Origin: Streptomyces sp. NBC_00358
GTDB taxonomy: Bacteria > Actinomycetota > Actinomycetes > Streptomycetales > Streptomycetaceae
DNA length: 64,000 nt
NCBI RefSeq assembly: GCF_036099295.1
Contig: NZ_CP107976.1
Span: 2,666,001 to 2,730,000 of the forward strand
Reading direction: 5' to 3'
Below, piece by piece: positions 7,952 to 17,225 of the stretch. Numbering within the stretch: position 1 is the first letter of the stretch; each line of letters begins with the position of its first letter. A program made the translations under genes and the position numbers. Under the pieces are notes generated by a model that had not been told where the DNA came from, ran no database searches, and saw only the letters and a list, made by a program, of their open reading frames with translations.

Positions 7952-8350
7952 CTACTCCCGTCCGAGGGGTCTGAGTTCGTACTTCGGATTGAACAACACC
8001 CTACGGCCCCGGCTCATCGAGATACGGCCGGAGGCGATCAGCTTGCGTCCGGGCTCGATGCCGACGATGGAGCGGCGGCCGAGCCAGACCACGTCCAGGG
8101 CTGCCGAGCCGTCGAACAGCTCGGCCTCCAGGGCCGGAACACCGGCCCTCGGCCGCAGAGTGACCGTGCGCAAGGTACCAGTAACCGTGACTATCTGCCG
8201 GTCGTGGCAGTCACCGATACGGGTGCAGCCCGCGGTCGCGGCGTCCTCCCGCAGCTCCTCGGACTCCAGGTCCTCCTGGGACGAGGAGAGCCGGTCCATC
8301 ATGCGCCGGAAGCGGCCCGCCGGCTTTTCGGAACGAGGAACAGCGCTCAT
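7952..8350 (-). CDS. Small OB-fold nucleic-acid-binding protein
   Basis: The 132-residue product has a basic N-terminus (PRSEKPAGRFRRMMDRL) and an OB-fold of the RecG/tRNA anticodon-binding type in its second half: GDCHDRQIVTVTGTLRTVTL, then LFDGSAALDVVWLGRRSIVGI and ISMSRGRRVLFNPKYEL. It probably binds single-stranded nucleic acid; no enzymatic domain is attached. The ATG at 8350 is the first start that gives the standard family N-terminus; the frame remains open upstream but has atypical composition. It is the first gene of an operon with DUF3159. An array of 22-bp repeats lies 120-180 bases upstream. Confidence 0.8.
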   Translation of the reverse strand: MSAVPRSEKPAGRFRRMMDRLSSSQEDLESEELREDAATAGCTRIGDCHDRQIVTVTGTLRTVTLRPRAGVPALEAELFDGSAALDVVWLGRRSIVGIEPGRKLIASGRISMSRGRRVLFNPKYELRPLGRE

Positions 8351-8467
8351 ACCGAAAGCGTACCGGGGGGCGCTGACAGCTACGTACCCGCGGCACCACC
8401 GGCCGAACCGGCCGCGGATCTCACTCGATCCGGCGACCGCGCCACCGCCCTCGGACCGGCGTACGCC

Positions 8468-8533
8468 ATCACTCGTACCGGTGCACAGCGTCACTGGTAC
8501 CGGTGCCCAGCGTCACTCGTACCGACGAACACG
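8468..8533. repeat. Three 22-bp direct repeats, operator-like
   Basis: Three consecutive 22-base units share the core TCACTsGTACCGrnG at 8468-8489, 8490-8511 and 8512-8533, and a degenerate fourth unit (GTCACCCG) follows. Units 1 and 2 differ at only a few positions. The period equals two helical turns, so the cores lie on one face of the DNA. The array is between the end of kdpE and the OB-fold operon, upstream of the latter on its coding strand. Confidence 0.6.
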
Positions 8534-8554
8534 GTCACCCGCCCCGGGGACACC

Positions 8555-9234
<680 letters not shown>

Positions 9235-9238
<4 letters not shown>

Positions 9239-11778
9239 GAGGCCTGCCTTTCTGCGACTGCTGATCGGGCGGCCAGGTCGGGCCGGCGGTCCACCGCCCG
9301 CACCGTGAGCACCATGGTGAGTCCGCCGCCGGGGGTGTCCTCGGCGGTGAGGGTGCCGCCCATCGCCTCGGCGAAGCCGCGGGCGACGGCGAGGCCGAGG
9401 CCCACTCCGGTGCCGCGCGGGGCGTCTCCGTAGCGCTGGAAGGGCGCGAAGATACGATCCTTGGCCTCATCCGGGACGCCGGGGCCGCGGTCGACCACGC
9501 GCACCTCCACACGGTCGGCGATGCCGCTCGCGGCGACCAGGACCCGTTCGTCGACGTGGCTGTACTTGACGGCGTTCTCGACGAGGTTGGCGACGGCGCG
9601 CTCCAGGAGCCCGGCGTCGACGGCGACCATCGGCAGGCTCTCCGGGATCTCCAGCTCCACGCTGTCCTCGGGGACACCGCCGAGCGCCATCGGGACGACC
9701 TCGTCGAGGTCGATCTCGCGGATCAGCGGGGCGACGGTGCCGGTCTGTAGGCGGGACATGTCGAGCAGGTTGCCCACCAGGTGGTCGAGGCGGTCGGCGC
9801 CGTCCTCGATTCCTTCGAGGAGCTCGGCCCGGTCCTCGTCGGACCAGGCCACGTCGTCGGAGCGCAGGGAGGACACCGCGGCCTTGATCCCGGCGAGCGG
9901 GGTGCGCAGATCGTGGCTCACGGCGGCCAGCAGGGCGGTGCGGATGCGGTTGCCCTCGGCCAGTTCCTTGGCCTGGTCGGCCTCGAACTGGAGGCGCTGG
10001 CGGTCCAGGACCACCGCGGCCTGGGCGGCGAACGCGGCCAGCACCCTGCGGTCGGAGGCGGGCAGCACCCGTCCGGACAGGGCGAGTGCCATGTGGTCGC
10101 CGACCGGCATGTCGACGTCGGCGTCCTCCGGGCGGGCCGAGGGCGCCGGTCCGACGCTGCCCGCGCAGGTCCACGGGTCGACGTCGCCCGCCCGCTCCAG
10201 CAGCGCGACCGACTCCATCCCGAAGGTCTCCCGGACCCGTTCCAGCAGCGCCTCCAGGCTGGTCTCGCCGCGCAGCACGCTGCCCGCCAGGAAGGAGAGG
10301 ATCTCCGACTCCGCGCGCAGCCGCGCGGCCTGGTGGGTGCGACGGGCCGCGAGATCGACCACCGACGCCACTGAGACGGCGACGCCCACGAAGATCACGA
10401 TGGCGACGATGTTCTTCGGGTCGGCGACGGTGAGCCGGTGCAGGGGTGGCGTGTAGAAGTAGTTCAGCAGCAGGGAGCCGAAGGCGGCGGAGGCGAGGGC
10501 CGGCAGGAGACCGCCCAGGAGGGCGGCGGCGACCGTCACCGACAGGAACAGCAGCATGTCGTTGGCGAGCCCGAGGTCGATGGTGTTCAGCAGCAGCGCC
10601 ATGGCCACCGGGCCGCCGATTCCGATCACCCAGCCCCAGATGATCCGGGAACGCCCGAGCCTGGCCCCTCGCGCCACAGGCAGGCCGCGCCCCTTGGCGA
10701 CCTCTTCGTGGGTGACGATGTGGACGTCCAGGTCGGGGCCCGACTCGCGGGCGACCGTGGCGCCGACGCCCGGCCCGAAGACGTACTGCCAGGTCTTGCG
10801 GCGGGAGGAGCCGAGCACGATCTGGGTGGCGTTGACTCCGCGCGCGAAGTCCAGGAGGGAGACGGGTATGTCGTCGCCGATCACGTGGTGGAAGGTGCCG
10901 CCGAGGTCCTCCACGAGGGTGCGCTGGACGGCCAGCTCCTTCGGGGAGGCGGCGGTCAGGCCGTCGCTGCGGGCGATGTAGACGGCCATGACCTCGCCGC
11001 CCGCTCCCTTCTCGGCGAGCCGCGCGGCGCGCCGGATCAGCGTCCGCCCCTCCGGACCACCGGTCAGTCCGACGACGATCCGCTCCCGGGAACCCCAGAT
11101 CGCGGAGACCCGGTGCTCGCTGCGGTACTCGGTCAGGTACTCGTCGACCCGGTCGGCGACCCACAGCAGGGCGAGCTCGCGCAGGGCCGTGAGATTGCCG
11201 GGCCGGAAGTAGTTGGACAGGGCGGCGTCGACCTTGTCGGGCTTGTAGATGTTGCCGTGCGCCATCCGGCGGCGCAGCGCGGGCGGCGACATGTCGACCA
11301 GCTCGATCTGGTCCGCCCGCCGCACCACCTCGTCCGGCACGGTCTCGCGCTGCCGTACACCCGTTATCGACTCGACGACATCGCCCAGTGACTCCAGGTG
11401 CTGGATGTTGACGGTGGAGACGACGTCGATGCCGGCGGCCAGCAGCTCCTCCACGTCCTGCCACCGCTTGTCGTTGCGGGAGCCGGGGACATTGGTGTGC
11501 GCCAGTTCGTCCACCAGGGCGACGGCCGGGGCGCGCCGGAGCACGGCGTCGACATCCATCTCCGTGAAGACCCCGCCCCGGTACTCCAGCTCCTTGCGCG
11601 GCACCTGCTCCAGACCGTGCAGCATCACTTCGGTACGCGGACGGTGGTGGTGCTCGACGAACGCCACCACGCAGTCCGTCCCGCGTTCGACGCGGCGATG
11701 CGCCTCGGAGAGCATCGCGTACGTCTTGCCGACGCCCGGTGCCGCACCGAGGTAGATCCGAAGCTTGCCGCGTCCCAT
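9235..11778 (-). CDS. kdpD: KdpD sensor histidine kinase
   Basis: The 847-residue kinase has the full KdpD architecture. The N-terminal KdpD domain carries Walker A GAAPGVGKT (about residues 11-19) and ALVDELAHTNVPGSRN. A universal-stress-protein domain (about 230-360) is followed by four short transmembrane helices (DUF4118, about 395-490), a GAF-like region, a dimerisation domain with phospho-acceptor histidine in VSHDLRTPLAGIKA, and an HATPase domain with NLVENAVKYS, DRGPGVP and GTGVGLGLAVARG. It senses K+ and turgor and acts on KdpE, encoded downstream with a 4-base overlap. The start at 11778 is ATG with AGGG close upstream. The 317 bases upstream hold no kdpC, so the sensor pair is detached from its usual pump operon. 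Confidence 0.93.
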
Positions 11779-11970
11779 GAGCCCTATTGTCTTCCTGTCA
11801 CCGCCGTGTACGCAGCGTCGACCTTACGGCCAATAATCCCGGCGAAAGGGACGCGTGTCCGGCCGGAGAACGTCTTTGACGCAACCCTGACGCCCCGCGC
11901 GGCGCCGCGCGGCTCAACGCGGCCTCGCCCTCTCTCACACGTCCCGCGCGACCGCTCATGCTTCCTCCCC

Positions 11971-12021
11971 GTGATCCCCGTGATCCCGTGATCCCGTGAT
12001 CCCGTGATCCCCGTGATCCCC
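11971..12021. repeat. Tandem 8/9-bp repeat in the kdpD-lyase gap
   Basis: Six head-to-tail copies of GTGATCCC or GTGATCCCC (unit lengths 9, 8, 8, 8, 9, 9) sit in the 317-base gap 11779-12095 between the kdpD start and the polysaccharide lyase stop. No gene or promoter is convincing elsewhere in the gap. Mixed unit length indicates slippage. Each unit contains a GATC. Confidence 0.8.
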
Positions 12022-12095
12022 GTGGACCGGGCGTCGGTGTCGCCACCGGACGCCCGGTCCCTCGATGGTTCATCGGATGGGACCCCGGTTTCGGT

Positions 12096-13316
12096 TCACG
12101 CGGGATTGTCGCCGTGTGTCAGCGTCTCCCACGCCACGAAGAGGTTGTTGCTGCCGGCCGGACGGTTCTGCTGGGTGAGGGTCTGGGTGTTGGTCATCGC
12201 GATGCCCAGACGGTTGTGCAGCGCGTTGTAGCCGACCTCGGTGACCGGGCCGAGCCCGAGGTTCAGCGAGCCGCCGCACAGCCAGCTCGGCACCGCCGTG
12301 CCCAGCTGGTACTTCGCCTGGAAGCCGAGCGCCTGGCGCAGCCGCTCGCCGACGTCGGTGCCGTACAGGTCCTGGCCCTGGATGCGGCTGGTCTCGGCGA
12401 TGTGCGAGATGGCCGAGATGCCGTACCCGGTGTGGGTGAGGTCGCGGCAGGTCTCCTGGGTGAGCCCGGTGACGAAGGTGGACTGTCCCTGCCAGTAGCT
12501 GACGATCTTCGCGGTGGTGTCGAGGTTCTGGCTCGGCACGGTCTTCGGCACGGCGCCGTCGGTGGAGAGATAGACGTACGCCGCCGTACGCGTCCGGAAC
12601 TTCGCCATGGCCTTGTCGTACGACGTCCTGTCGTCCAGGAAGACGGAGATGCCGACCGCGGCCTCCATCATCGACAGCTCCCAGTTGCCGTTGGAGTTCG
12701 AGCCGTTGATGATCTCGGGCAGGTAGACGTCGCGCAGCATGGTCGCGAAGCGGCCGGAGTTCGCCCAGGAGCCGGTGTACGTGTACTTGATGATCTCGGC
12801 GGCCTTGGGCCAGGAGGAGCCGGCCCAGCCGGTCTGCAGGGGCGCGTTGCTGTTGGTGTGCGCCTTGATCACCGCCGACCAGGCGTCCATCAGCTCGATG
12901 GCCTTCTTGGCGTAGCGGTCGTCGCGGGTGACGTACCAGGCGAGGGCGTCGGTGTACGCGGCTATAGCGTCCTCGCGTTCGTCGGTGCAGCCGTAGTTCG
13001 GGTTGGAGTACGAGCCGCATTCGACGGTCGCGCGGGGCGTGGGGGTGCGCGTGAGCGAGGCGTACTGGCTCGCCATCATCTGGTCGTAGGCACCCTTCCA
13101 GGGTTGGGCGCCGGCCAGGACCTCGGTGCGGGCGAAGTCCAGCTGCCCCCTGGAGACGGTGACTCCGGGGTGGACGAAGGTGGCGGGCGCCGCCTCGGCC
13201 CGGTGCGCGCCGGGCCAGGACAGGAGGGTGGCCACGAGTGCGGCGGTCGCGGCGGCGACGGTGGCGAGGAGAGCGGGGCGCCGTCTGCGGCGATGCCGAG
13301 TGGGGGTGTCGGACAT
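12096..13316 (-). CDS. Secreted alginate/glucuronan lyase-family protein
   Basis: The 406-residue precursor starts with a twin-arginine-like signal (RHRRRRRPALLATV, hydrophobic core, AEAAPA cleavage region near residue 43), so it is exported. The mature part is an all-alpha toroid of the alginate_lyase (PF05426) type; NSNGNWELSMMEAAVGI supplies the conserved Asn-Gly-Asn-Trp motif, and paired tyrosine and histidine residues follow (THTGYGISAISHIAE). Such proteins cleave uronic-acid polysaccharides by beta-elimination; actinobacterial members fall near CAZy family PL38, though subfamily and substrate are inference. It stands alone, with two inverted copies of an operator-like sequence upstream (13330-13456), so substrate-dependent regulation is likely. 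Confidence 0.78.
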   Translation of the reverse strand: MSDTPTRHRRRRRPALLATVAAATAALVATLLSWPGAHRAEAAPATFVHPGVTVSRGQLDFARTEVLAGAQPWKGAYDQMMASQYASLTRTPTPRATVECGSYSNPNYGCTDEREDAIAAYTDALAWYVTRDDRYAKKAIELMDAWSAVIKAHTNSNAPLQTGWAGSSWPKAAEIIKYTYTGSWANSGRFATMLRDVYLPEIINGSNSNGNWELSMMEAAVGISVFLDDRTSYDKAMAKFRTRTAAYVYLSTDGAVPKTVPSQNLDTTAKIVSYWQGQSTFVTGLTQETCRDLTHTGYGISAISHIAETSRIQGQDLYGTDVGERLRQALGFQAKYQLGTAVPSWLCGGSLNLGLGPVTEVGYNALHNRLGIAMTNTQTLTQQNRPAGSNNLFVAWETLTHGDNPA

Positions 13317-13329
13317 GCAGAGCCATCCG

Positions 13330-13456
13330 TTCTTGTATGTGAACTACGCATGGAATGCTGAACAGGTGCGCTGGCCGGTGACCATAGGTACGGACCAGGC
13401 TTCCGTCAAGACCTGAAGAAAGATCTGCGGCTCAGTCCCTTGTTCACATACGAGAA
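13330..13456. promoter_or_regulatory. Two inverted operator-like copies upstream of the lyase
   Basis: TTCTTGTATGTGAAC at 13330-13344 and GTTCACATACGAGAA at 13442-13456 are reverse complements at 14 of 15 positions. The proximal copy ends 14 bases before the lyase ATG and the distal copy lies about 125 bases upstream. This is the layout expected for a looping repressor or a GntR/IclR/LacI-type regulator. No such regulator gene is adjacent. Confidence 0.5.
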
Positions 13457-13542
13457 CCCGATAGGCGGGAGACACGAGCGTGCAACGGGGCCCGCTGGAG
13501 GGTGCCGGAGCGCCGGAACGCGCCTGAACGCGCGCACGAGAA

Positions 13543-13570
13543 AGGGCCGCATCCCTGGGGATGCGGCCCT
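13543..13570 (-). terminator. Hairpin downstream of the DUF3710 gene
   Basis: A 12-bp perfect stem (AGGGCCGCATCC and its complement) with a CTGG loop lies 41 bases past the end of the minus-strand dut operon. It closes that transcription unit. Confidence 0.75.
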
Positions 13571-13610
13571 CCTGTTGTCTGTCTCTCTGCCTGACCAGCC
13601 CTTTGTCCGC

Positions 13611-14375
13611 CTAGCGGACTTCGGTGATCTCCGGTCCGCGCTGCAGCTGCCCCATGCCGCCGGAGAAGCGGGAGCCGCCCTGCTCGTCCTGCTGAACGCC
13701 CTCGGGGACCATCTGCGCGTCGTTCGGCAGCTTCAGGACGATCGGGTCACGCGGGGCCATCGGGCCCTCACCGCGGACGACGACCGTGTCCCGGAAGATC
13801 TGCTCCAGCAGACCCGCGGCCTGCGGCTGCACCGCGCCCTGCCCGGAGATCACTCCGCGCAGGAACCAGCGGGGACCGTCCACGCCGACGAATCGCACGA
13901 CCTGGAAACCACCCGTGCCGTCCGGAAGCTGGACCGGTACCTGCGCCCGCAGCTCCCAGCCCAGCGGGCCCTCGACCTCGTCGATGACACCGCCCTGCTG
14001 GGTGATCCCGGACGCGATCTCCTCGCGCACCTCGCCCCAGATGCCCTCACGCTTGGGGGCCGCGAAGGCCTGGAGCTGCACGGCGCTGTCGTTGACGACG
14101 ACGGTCGCCGCGACGATCGCGTCACCCGCGACCTCGACCCGCAGCTCCATGCCGTCGACTCCGGGCACGAGGAGACCGCCCAGGTCCACCCGGCCCTCGG
14201 CCGGGTCGCGGACCTCTTCGCTGTCCCAGGGCCCGTCGGGGCGCGGCTCGGGTTCGAGCCTCACGCGCTCGCGCTCCTCGTCCTCGTCCGCCTCAGTGTC
14301 GACGCCGTCGACGACCTGCTCGGCCTCGCCCGCCGCGTCCTCGGCGGCACTGCCCTTCTTGCGACGTCCGAACAC
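13611..14375 (-). CDS. DUF3710 protein
   Basis: The 254-residue protein begins MFGRRKKG and has a long acidic, low-complexity N-terminal region (about residues 10-50) followed by the DUF3710 fold (GPWDSEEV, DLGGLLVPGVDGMELRVEV, then VRFVGVDGPRWFLRGVISG). The family is nearly universal in actinomycetes and of unknown function. A GTG at 14375 is chosen because GGAAGGA lies eight bases upstream and the family N-terminus begins there. It starts one base after the dut stop codon, so the two are co-transcribed and coupled. The link to dUTP hydrolysis is conserved neighbourhood only. Confidence 0.87.
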   Translation of the reverse strand: MFGRRKKGSAAEDAAGEAEQVVDGVDTEADEDEERERVRLEPEPRPDGPWDSEEVRDPAEGRVDLGGLLVPGVDGMELRVEVAGDAIVAATVVVNDSAVQLQAFAAPKREGIWGEVREEIASGITQQGGVIDEVEGPLGWELRAQVPVQLPDGTGGFQVVRFVGVDGPRWFLRGVISGQGAVQPQAAGLLEQIFRDTVVVRGEGPMAPRDPIVLKLPNDAQMVPEGVQQDEQGGSRFSGGMGQLQRGPEITEVR

Positions 14376-14376
14376 G

Positions 14377-14916
14377 TCACTGTCCTTCCCGGTCTGATAC
14401 GACCGATGCGTATCGATTCCCACCCGTTGTGCTGTCCACGGCGGCATGACCGCCGGTGGACCCGAAGCCCCCTGCGGCCCGCACAGAATCGGGAAGTTCC
14501 GCGACCTCCTGGAAGCGAACCTTCTCGACCTGCTGGACGACCAGTTGAGCAATCCGGTCGAAGCGCTCGAACCGCACCGACTCGCGCGGATCGAGATTCA
14601 CCACGATCACCTTGATCTCCCCACGGTACCCGGCATCAACCGTCCCCGGGGCATTCACGAGGGCGACGCCGCAGCGGGCGGCGAGGCCGGACCGAGGGTG
14701 CACGAAGGCCGCGTACCCCTCGGGCAGTGCGATGGACACGCCGGTCGGCAGCACCGCCCGTTCACCGGGCTTCAGCTCGCGGCTCTCGGTGGTGCGCAGA
14801 TCGGCTCCCGCGTCACCGGGTTGCGCGTACTCGGGGAGCGGGACCTCCGGATCGACGCGCCTGATCAGCACGGAGACTTCTTGACGGGGCTCAGGGGCCC
14901 CCGGAGTACGGGTCAC
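14377..14916 (-). CDS. dut: dUTP diphosphatase
   Basis: This homotrimeric enzyme hydrolyses dUTP to dUMP and pyrophosphate, keeping uracil out of DNA and feeding thymidylate synthesis. The motifs are in order: AGADLR (motif 1), PRSGLA (motif 2), GTVDAGYRGEI with the catalytic aspartate (motif 3), ERFDRIAQLV (motif 4) and RAAGGFGSTG (motif 5, which closes over the active site). Length is 179 residues, slightly long because of an extended C-terminal tail. The GTG start overlaps the stop of the PaaI-type thioesterase gene (GTGA), and DUF3710 follows after one base, giving a tight three-gene operon. Confidence 0.95.
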   Translation of the reverse strand: MTRTPGAPEPRQEVSVLIRRVDPEVPLPEYAQPGDAGADLRTTESRELKPGERAVLPTGVSIALPEGYAAFVHPRSGLAARCGVALVNAPGTVDAGYRGEIKVIVVNLDPRESVRFERFDRIAQLVVQQVEKVRFQEVAELPDSVRAAGGFGSTGGHAAVDSTTGGNRYASVVSDREGQ

Positions 14917-15497
14917 GGGTTCACCTCGAAGGCGCGGGCTCGCCGGATCTGGTCCGGGTCGTTCATGGCCGCTCGGATCTCCTCCGGGCGGCCGTTGTCG
15001 ATGAAGTGGTCGACCTTCACCTCGACGAAGAGGGCGTCCGCGCGGACGGCGACGGGCCCCTCGGGGGAGCCGATCCGCCCGGTGGCGGTGCAGTAGATCT
15101 TGCGGCCGGCCACCGCGGTGACCTCGGCCTCCAGATACAGCACGGTGCCGACGGGTACGGGACGGCGGAAGTCGGTCTCCAGGCGTCCGGTCACGGCGAC
15201 CGTCCGCAGCAGCCAGTTCAGCGAGCCGAGCGTCTCGTCGAGCGCGGTGGCGAGGACGCCGCCGTGCGCGAGACCGGGGGCGCCCTGATGGACGGGCCGC
15301 ACGGTGAACTCGGCCGTGATCCGGACGCCGTCACCGGCGCGCGCCTCCAGATGGAGTCCGTGGGGCTGCCCGCCACCGCACCCGAAACAGTGTTCGTAGT
15401 GCGCTCCGAGGAGCTCTCCGGGGGCGGGCGCGTCGGGGTGCCGCACCGGCGCGACGGCGTCGGCGGGAGGCGTCAGAGCTGCGGAAGTACCACTCAC
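14913..15497 (-). CDS. PaaI-family hot-dog thioesterase
   Basis: A single hot-dog domain protein of about 194 residues. GLAHGGVLATALDETLG is the helix carrying the catalytic acidic residue of PaaI/YbgC-type thioesterases, and TGRLETDFRRPVPVGTVLYL is the following strand pair. A cysteine-rich HCFGCGGGQPHGL segment precedes it, as in other actinobacterial members. It probably hydrolyses an acyl-CoA; the substrate is unknown. The GTG at 15497 is chosen because it is the last start before the conserved region and lies just past the divergent DUF3093 promoter; the upstream frame is antisense to DUF3093. It is first in the operon with dut. Confidence 0.82.
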   Translation of the reverse strand: MSGTSAALTPPADAVAPVRHPDAPAPGELLGAHYEHCFGCGGGQPHGLHLEARAGDGVRITAEFTVRPVHQGAPGLAHGGVLATALDETLGSLNWLLRTVAVTGRLETDFRRPVPVGTVLYLEAEVTAVAGRKIYCTATGRIGSPEGPVAVRADALFVEVKVDHFIDNGRPEEIRAAMNDPDQIRRARAFEVNP

Positions 15498-15555
15498 AGG
15501 CGCAGACCTTACCCGCGCGTCCACCAAGTCTTCGCACCGTGCCAAGCTTGGCCTC

Positions 15556-16032
15556 ATGCAGCTCTCCGCCTCCCCGTACGAAGAACGCCTCACCGCACCC
15601 CGGTCGTGGTGGCTGATCAGCTTCCTGGTCGGGCTCGCGCTGGCCCTCGTCTTCCTCCCGTTCGGCACGCTGCCGATGCTCGGAGCACTGGTCGGCGGTA
15701 CCGCGGTCGCGGCGGTCGCGGCCAGTTCGTACGGCTCGGTCCGCATCCGCGTGGTCGGTGACTCGCTGATCGCCGGGGACGCCCGCATCCCGGTCTCGGC
15801 CCTCGGTGACACGGAGATCCTGGACCAGGAGGAGGCGCGTGCCTGGCGCACGTACAAGGCGGACACCCGCGCCTTCCTGCTCCTGCGCTCGTACATCCCC
15901 GGAGCCCTGCGCGTCCAGGTCACGGACCCGGCGGACCCGACGCCCTACCTCTATCTGTCGACGCGGGAGCCGGAGCGGCTGGTGGCCGCCCTGGAGGCGG
16001 CACGGGCATCCTCCCGGCCCACAGCGAACTAG
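15556..16032 (+). CDS. DUF3093 membrane protein
   Basis: The 158-residue protein has two adjacent N-terminal helices (SWWLISFLVGLALALVFLP and the glycine/alanine-rich stretch after it) and a small soluble beta domain carrying the family signature RTYKADTRAFLLLRSYIPGA. DUF3093 is actinobacterial and uncharacterised; its pairing opposite dut is conserved. The ATG at 15556 fits the family start. The TAG stop falls inside the first, one-base-shorter unit of a heptanucleotide repeat tract that runs on to 16139. Confidence 0.88.
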   Translation: MQLSASPYEERLTAPRSWWLISFLVGLALALVFLPFGTLPMLGALVGGTAVAAVAASSYGSVRIRVVGDSLIAGDARIPVSALGDTEILDQEEARAWRTYKADTRAFLLLRSYIPGALRVQVTDPADPTPYLYLSTREPERLVAALEAARASSRPTAN

Positions 16033-16034
16033 GG

Positions 16035-16139
16035 CTACGGGCTACGGGCTACGGGCTACGGGCTACGGGCTACGGGCTACGGGCTACGGGCTACGGGCTA
16101 CGGGCTACGGGCTACGGGCTACGGGCTACGGGCTACGGG
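16035..16139. repeat. Fifteen perfect copies of CTACGGG
   Basis: A 105-base tract of 15 identical 7-mers begins two bases after the DUF3093 stop codon. The preceding CTAGGG (16029-16034) is a 6-base variant unit and contains the stop codon. Total identity across copies indicates recent slippage expansion. The downstream remainder to 16279 shows nothing recognisable. No hairpin or CRISPR structure is present. Confidence 0.92.
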
Positions 16140-16279
16140 CCAACGCCTGGATCGCGCCGCGGGCACGGGCTGGCGGGCGCGACTGGGGGACCGCTCGCGC
16201 CGCACGCCCGTCGGGCGGTGACCGCTCGGCCCCCTCATGCCGCGGACGGACGGTCGCGTGCCGCCCGCCCGGCGCAGCC

Positions 16280-17212
16280 TCAGTGCCCCGGATCTCCGGG
16301 GATCTCTCCGAAGTCCAGGGGGATCTCCCCGATCTGGACCGGGTCCGTCGGCTTCTCCAGCGCCGGCAGCTCCGGGAGCGCGTCCCACGGCACCTGCATC
16401 TTGCGCAGGTCCTTGCGGATGTGGCCCGCCACGCGTTTGGTGTCGCGGCGGTTCATCACCGCTCCCACGGCCGCGCCGACCATGAACGGCATCAGGTTGG
16501 GCAGGTCCCGCACCGTCCGCTTCATGATCTGCTGGCGCAGCTCGCGCTTCATCTGGCCGCCCAGCGCGGCATTGATCGTCACGGGTTTGGCCACGTCGAT
16601 GCCGCGCTCACCCGACCAGGAGTGCAGATACGCGGTGCTCCGCTGCTTGAGACTGCCCGGTGGACGCAGGCCGTAGACCTCGTGGAGTTCGGCGATCAGC
16701 TTCAGCTCGATCGCGGCGACGGCGGTGATCTCGGCCGCCAGCTCCGTGGGCATGGCGGGCGGCACCGGCAGCATCGCGGCGGCGCCGATACCGGCGCCGA
16801 CGGTGGACGTCGCGGCGGCGGCGCCCGCGACGAGCTTGTCCGCGAGTTCCTCGGGGCCGAGGCCGGGGAACTGTCTGCGGAGGGTGGCGAGGTCCCGTAC
16901 GGGAACCCGCGGGGCGATGTCGATGATGCGGTCGGTGACGTACGCCAGGCCCGCCCTGGCCCGGACACCGCTCTTCGTGACGCCCCTCATGACCCCGTCG
17001 CGGACAGCCGCCGCGCGACGCCTTGCGGCGGGCGCGGGAGTGTCCGTGGGGGCCGTCAGGCCGTCTGTGGCGCCCGCTCGGTCGAGCGAGGCTGATCCCT
17101 GTTCGGAAGAGCCCCGCTCGTCGTCACGCACGCCTTCAGGGCCCGTGAAGGGCCCTTCGTCCGCCGCCCCGGAGGGGAGGCGGCGCTTCCAGGGTGGGGT
17201 CGAGCCAGTCAC
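16280..17212 (-). CDS. Conserved hypothetical protein with glycine/alanine-rich helices
   Basis: A 310-residue protein of unknown function. The first 75 residues are charged and disordered. The remainder is mostly helical, with small-residue-rich segments (LVAGAAAATSTVGAGIGAAA and FMVGAAVGAVMN) that could be membrane-associated, and a conserved-looking block MPTELAAEITAVAAIELKLI. Overall it recalls EcsC-type or TerB-like peripheral membrane proteins, but no diagnostic motif is present. A GTG at 17212 is used; the stop of DUF4193 lies only 13 bases upstream, so it is the second gene of that operon. The C-terminus is proline-rich. Confidence 0.7.
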   Translation of the reverse strand: MTGSTPPWKRRLPSGAADEGPFTGPEGVRDDERGSSEQGSASLDRAGATDGLTAPTDTPAPAARRRAAAVRDGVMRGVTKSGVRARAGLAYVTDRIIDIAPRVPVRDLATLRRQFPGLGPEELADKLVAGAAAATSTVGAGIGAAAMLPVPPAMPTELAAEITAVAAIELKLIAELHEVYGLRPPGSLKQRSTAYLHSWSGERGIDVAKPVTINAALGGQMKRELRQQIMKRTVRDLPNLMPFMVGAAVGAVMNRRDTKRVAGHIRKDLRKMQVPWDALPELPALEKPTDPVQIGEIPLDFGEIPGDPGH

Positions 17213-17225
17213 GGCCGACCCTGCC

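Noticed and set aside
12114..13361. Long plus-strand frame opposite the lyase gene
   Set aside because: Antisense shadow of a gene with signal peptide and family motifs; no independent evidence of coding.
16035..16139. Possible CRISPR or other spaced repeat array
   Set aside because: The repeats are 7-base tandem units without spacers, so this is simple-sequence expansion.
15806..17095. A frame encoding repeated GYGLRAT heptapeptides
   Set aside because: It is created by the CTACGGG tract and lies out of frame with DUF3093 and antisense to the next gene. No start codon or ribosome site supports it.
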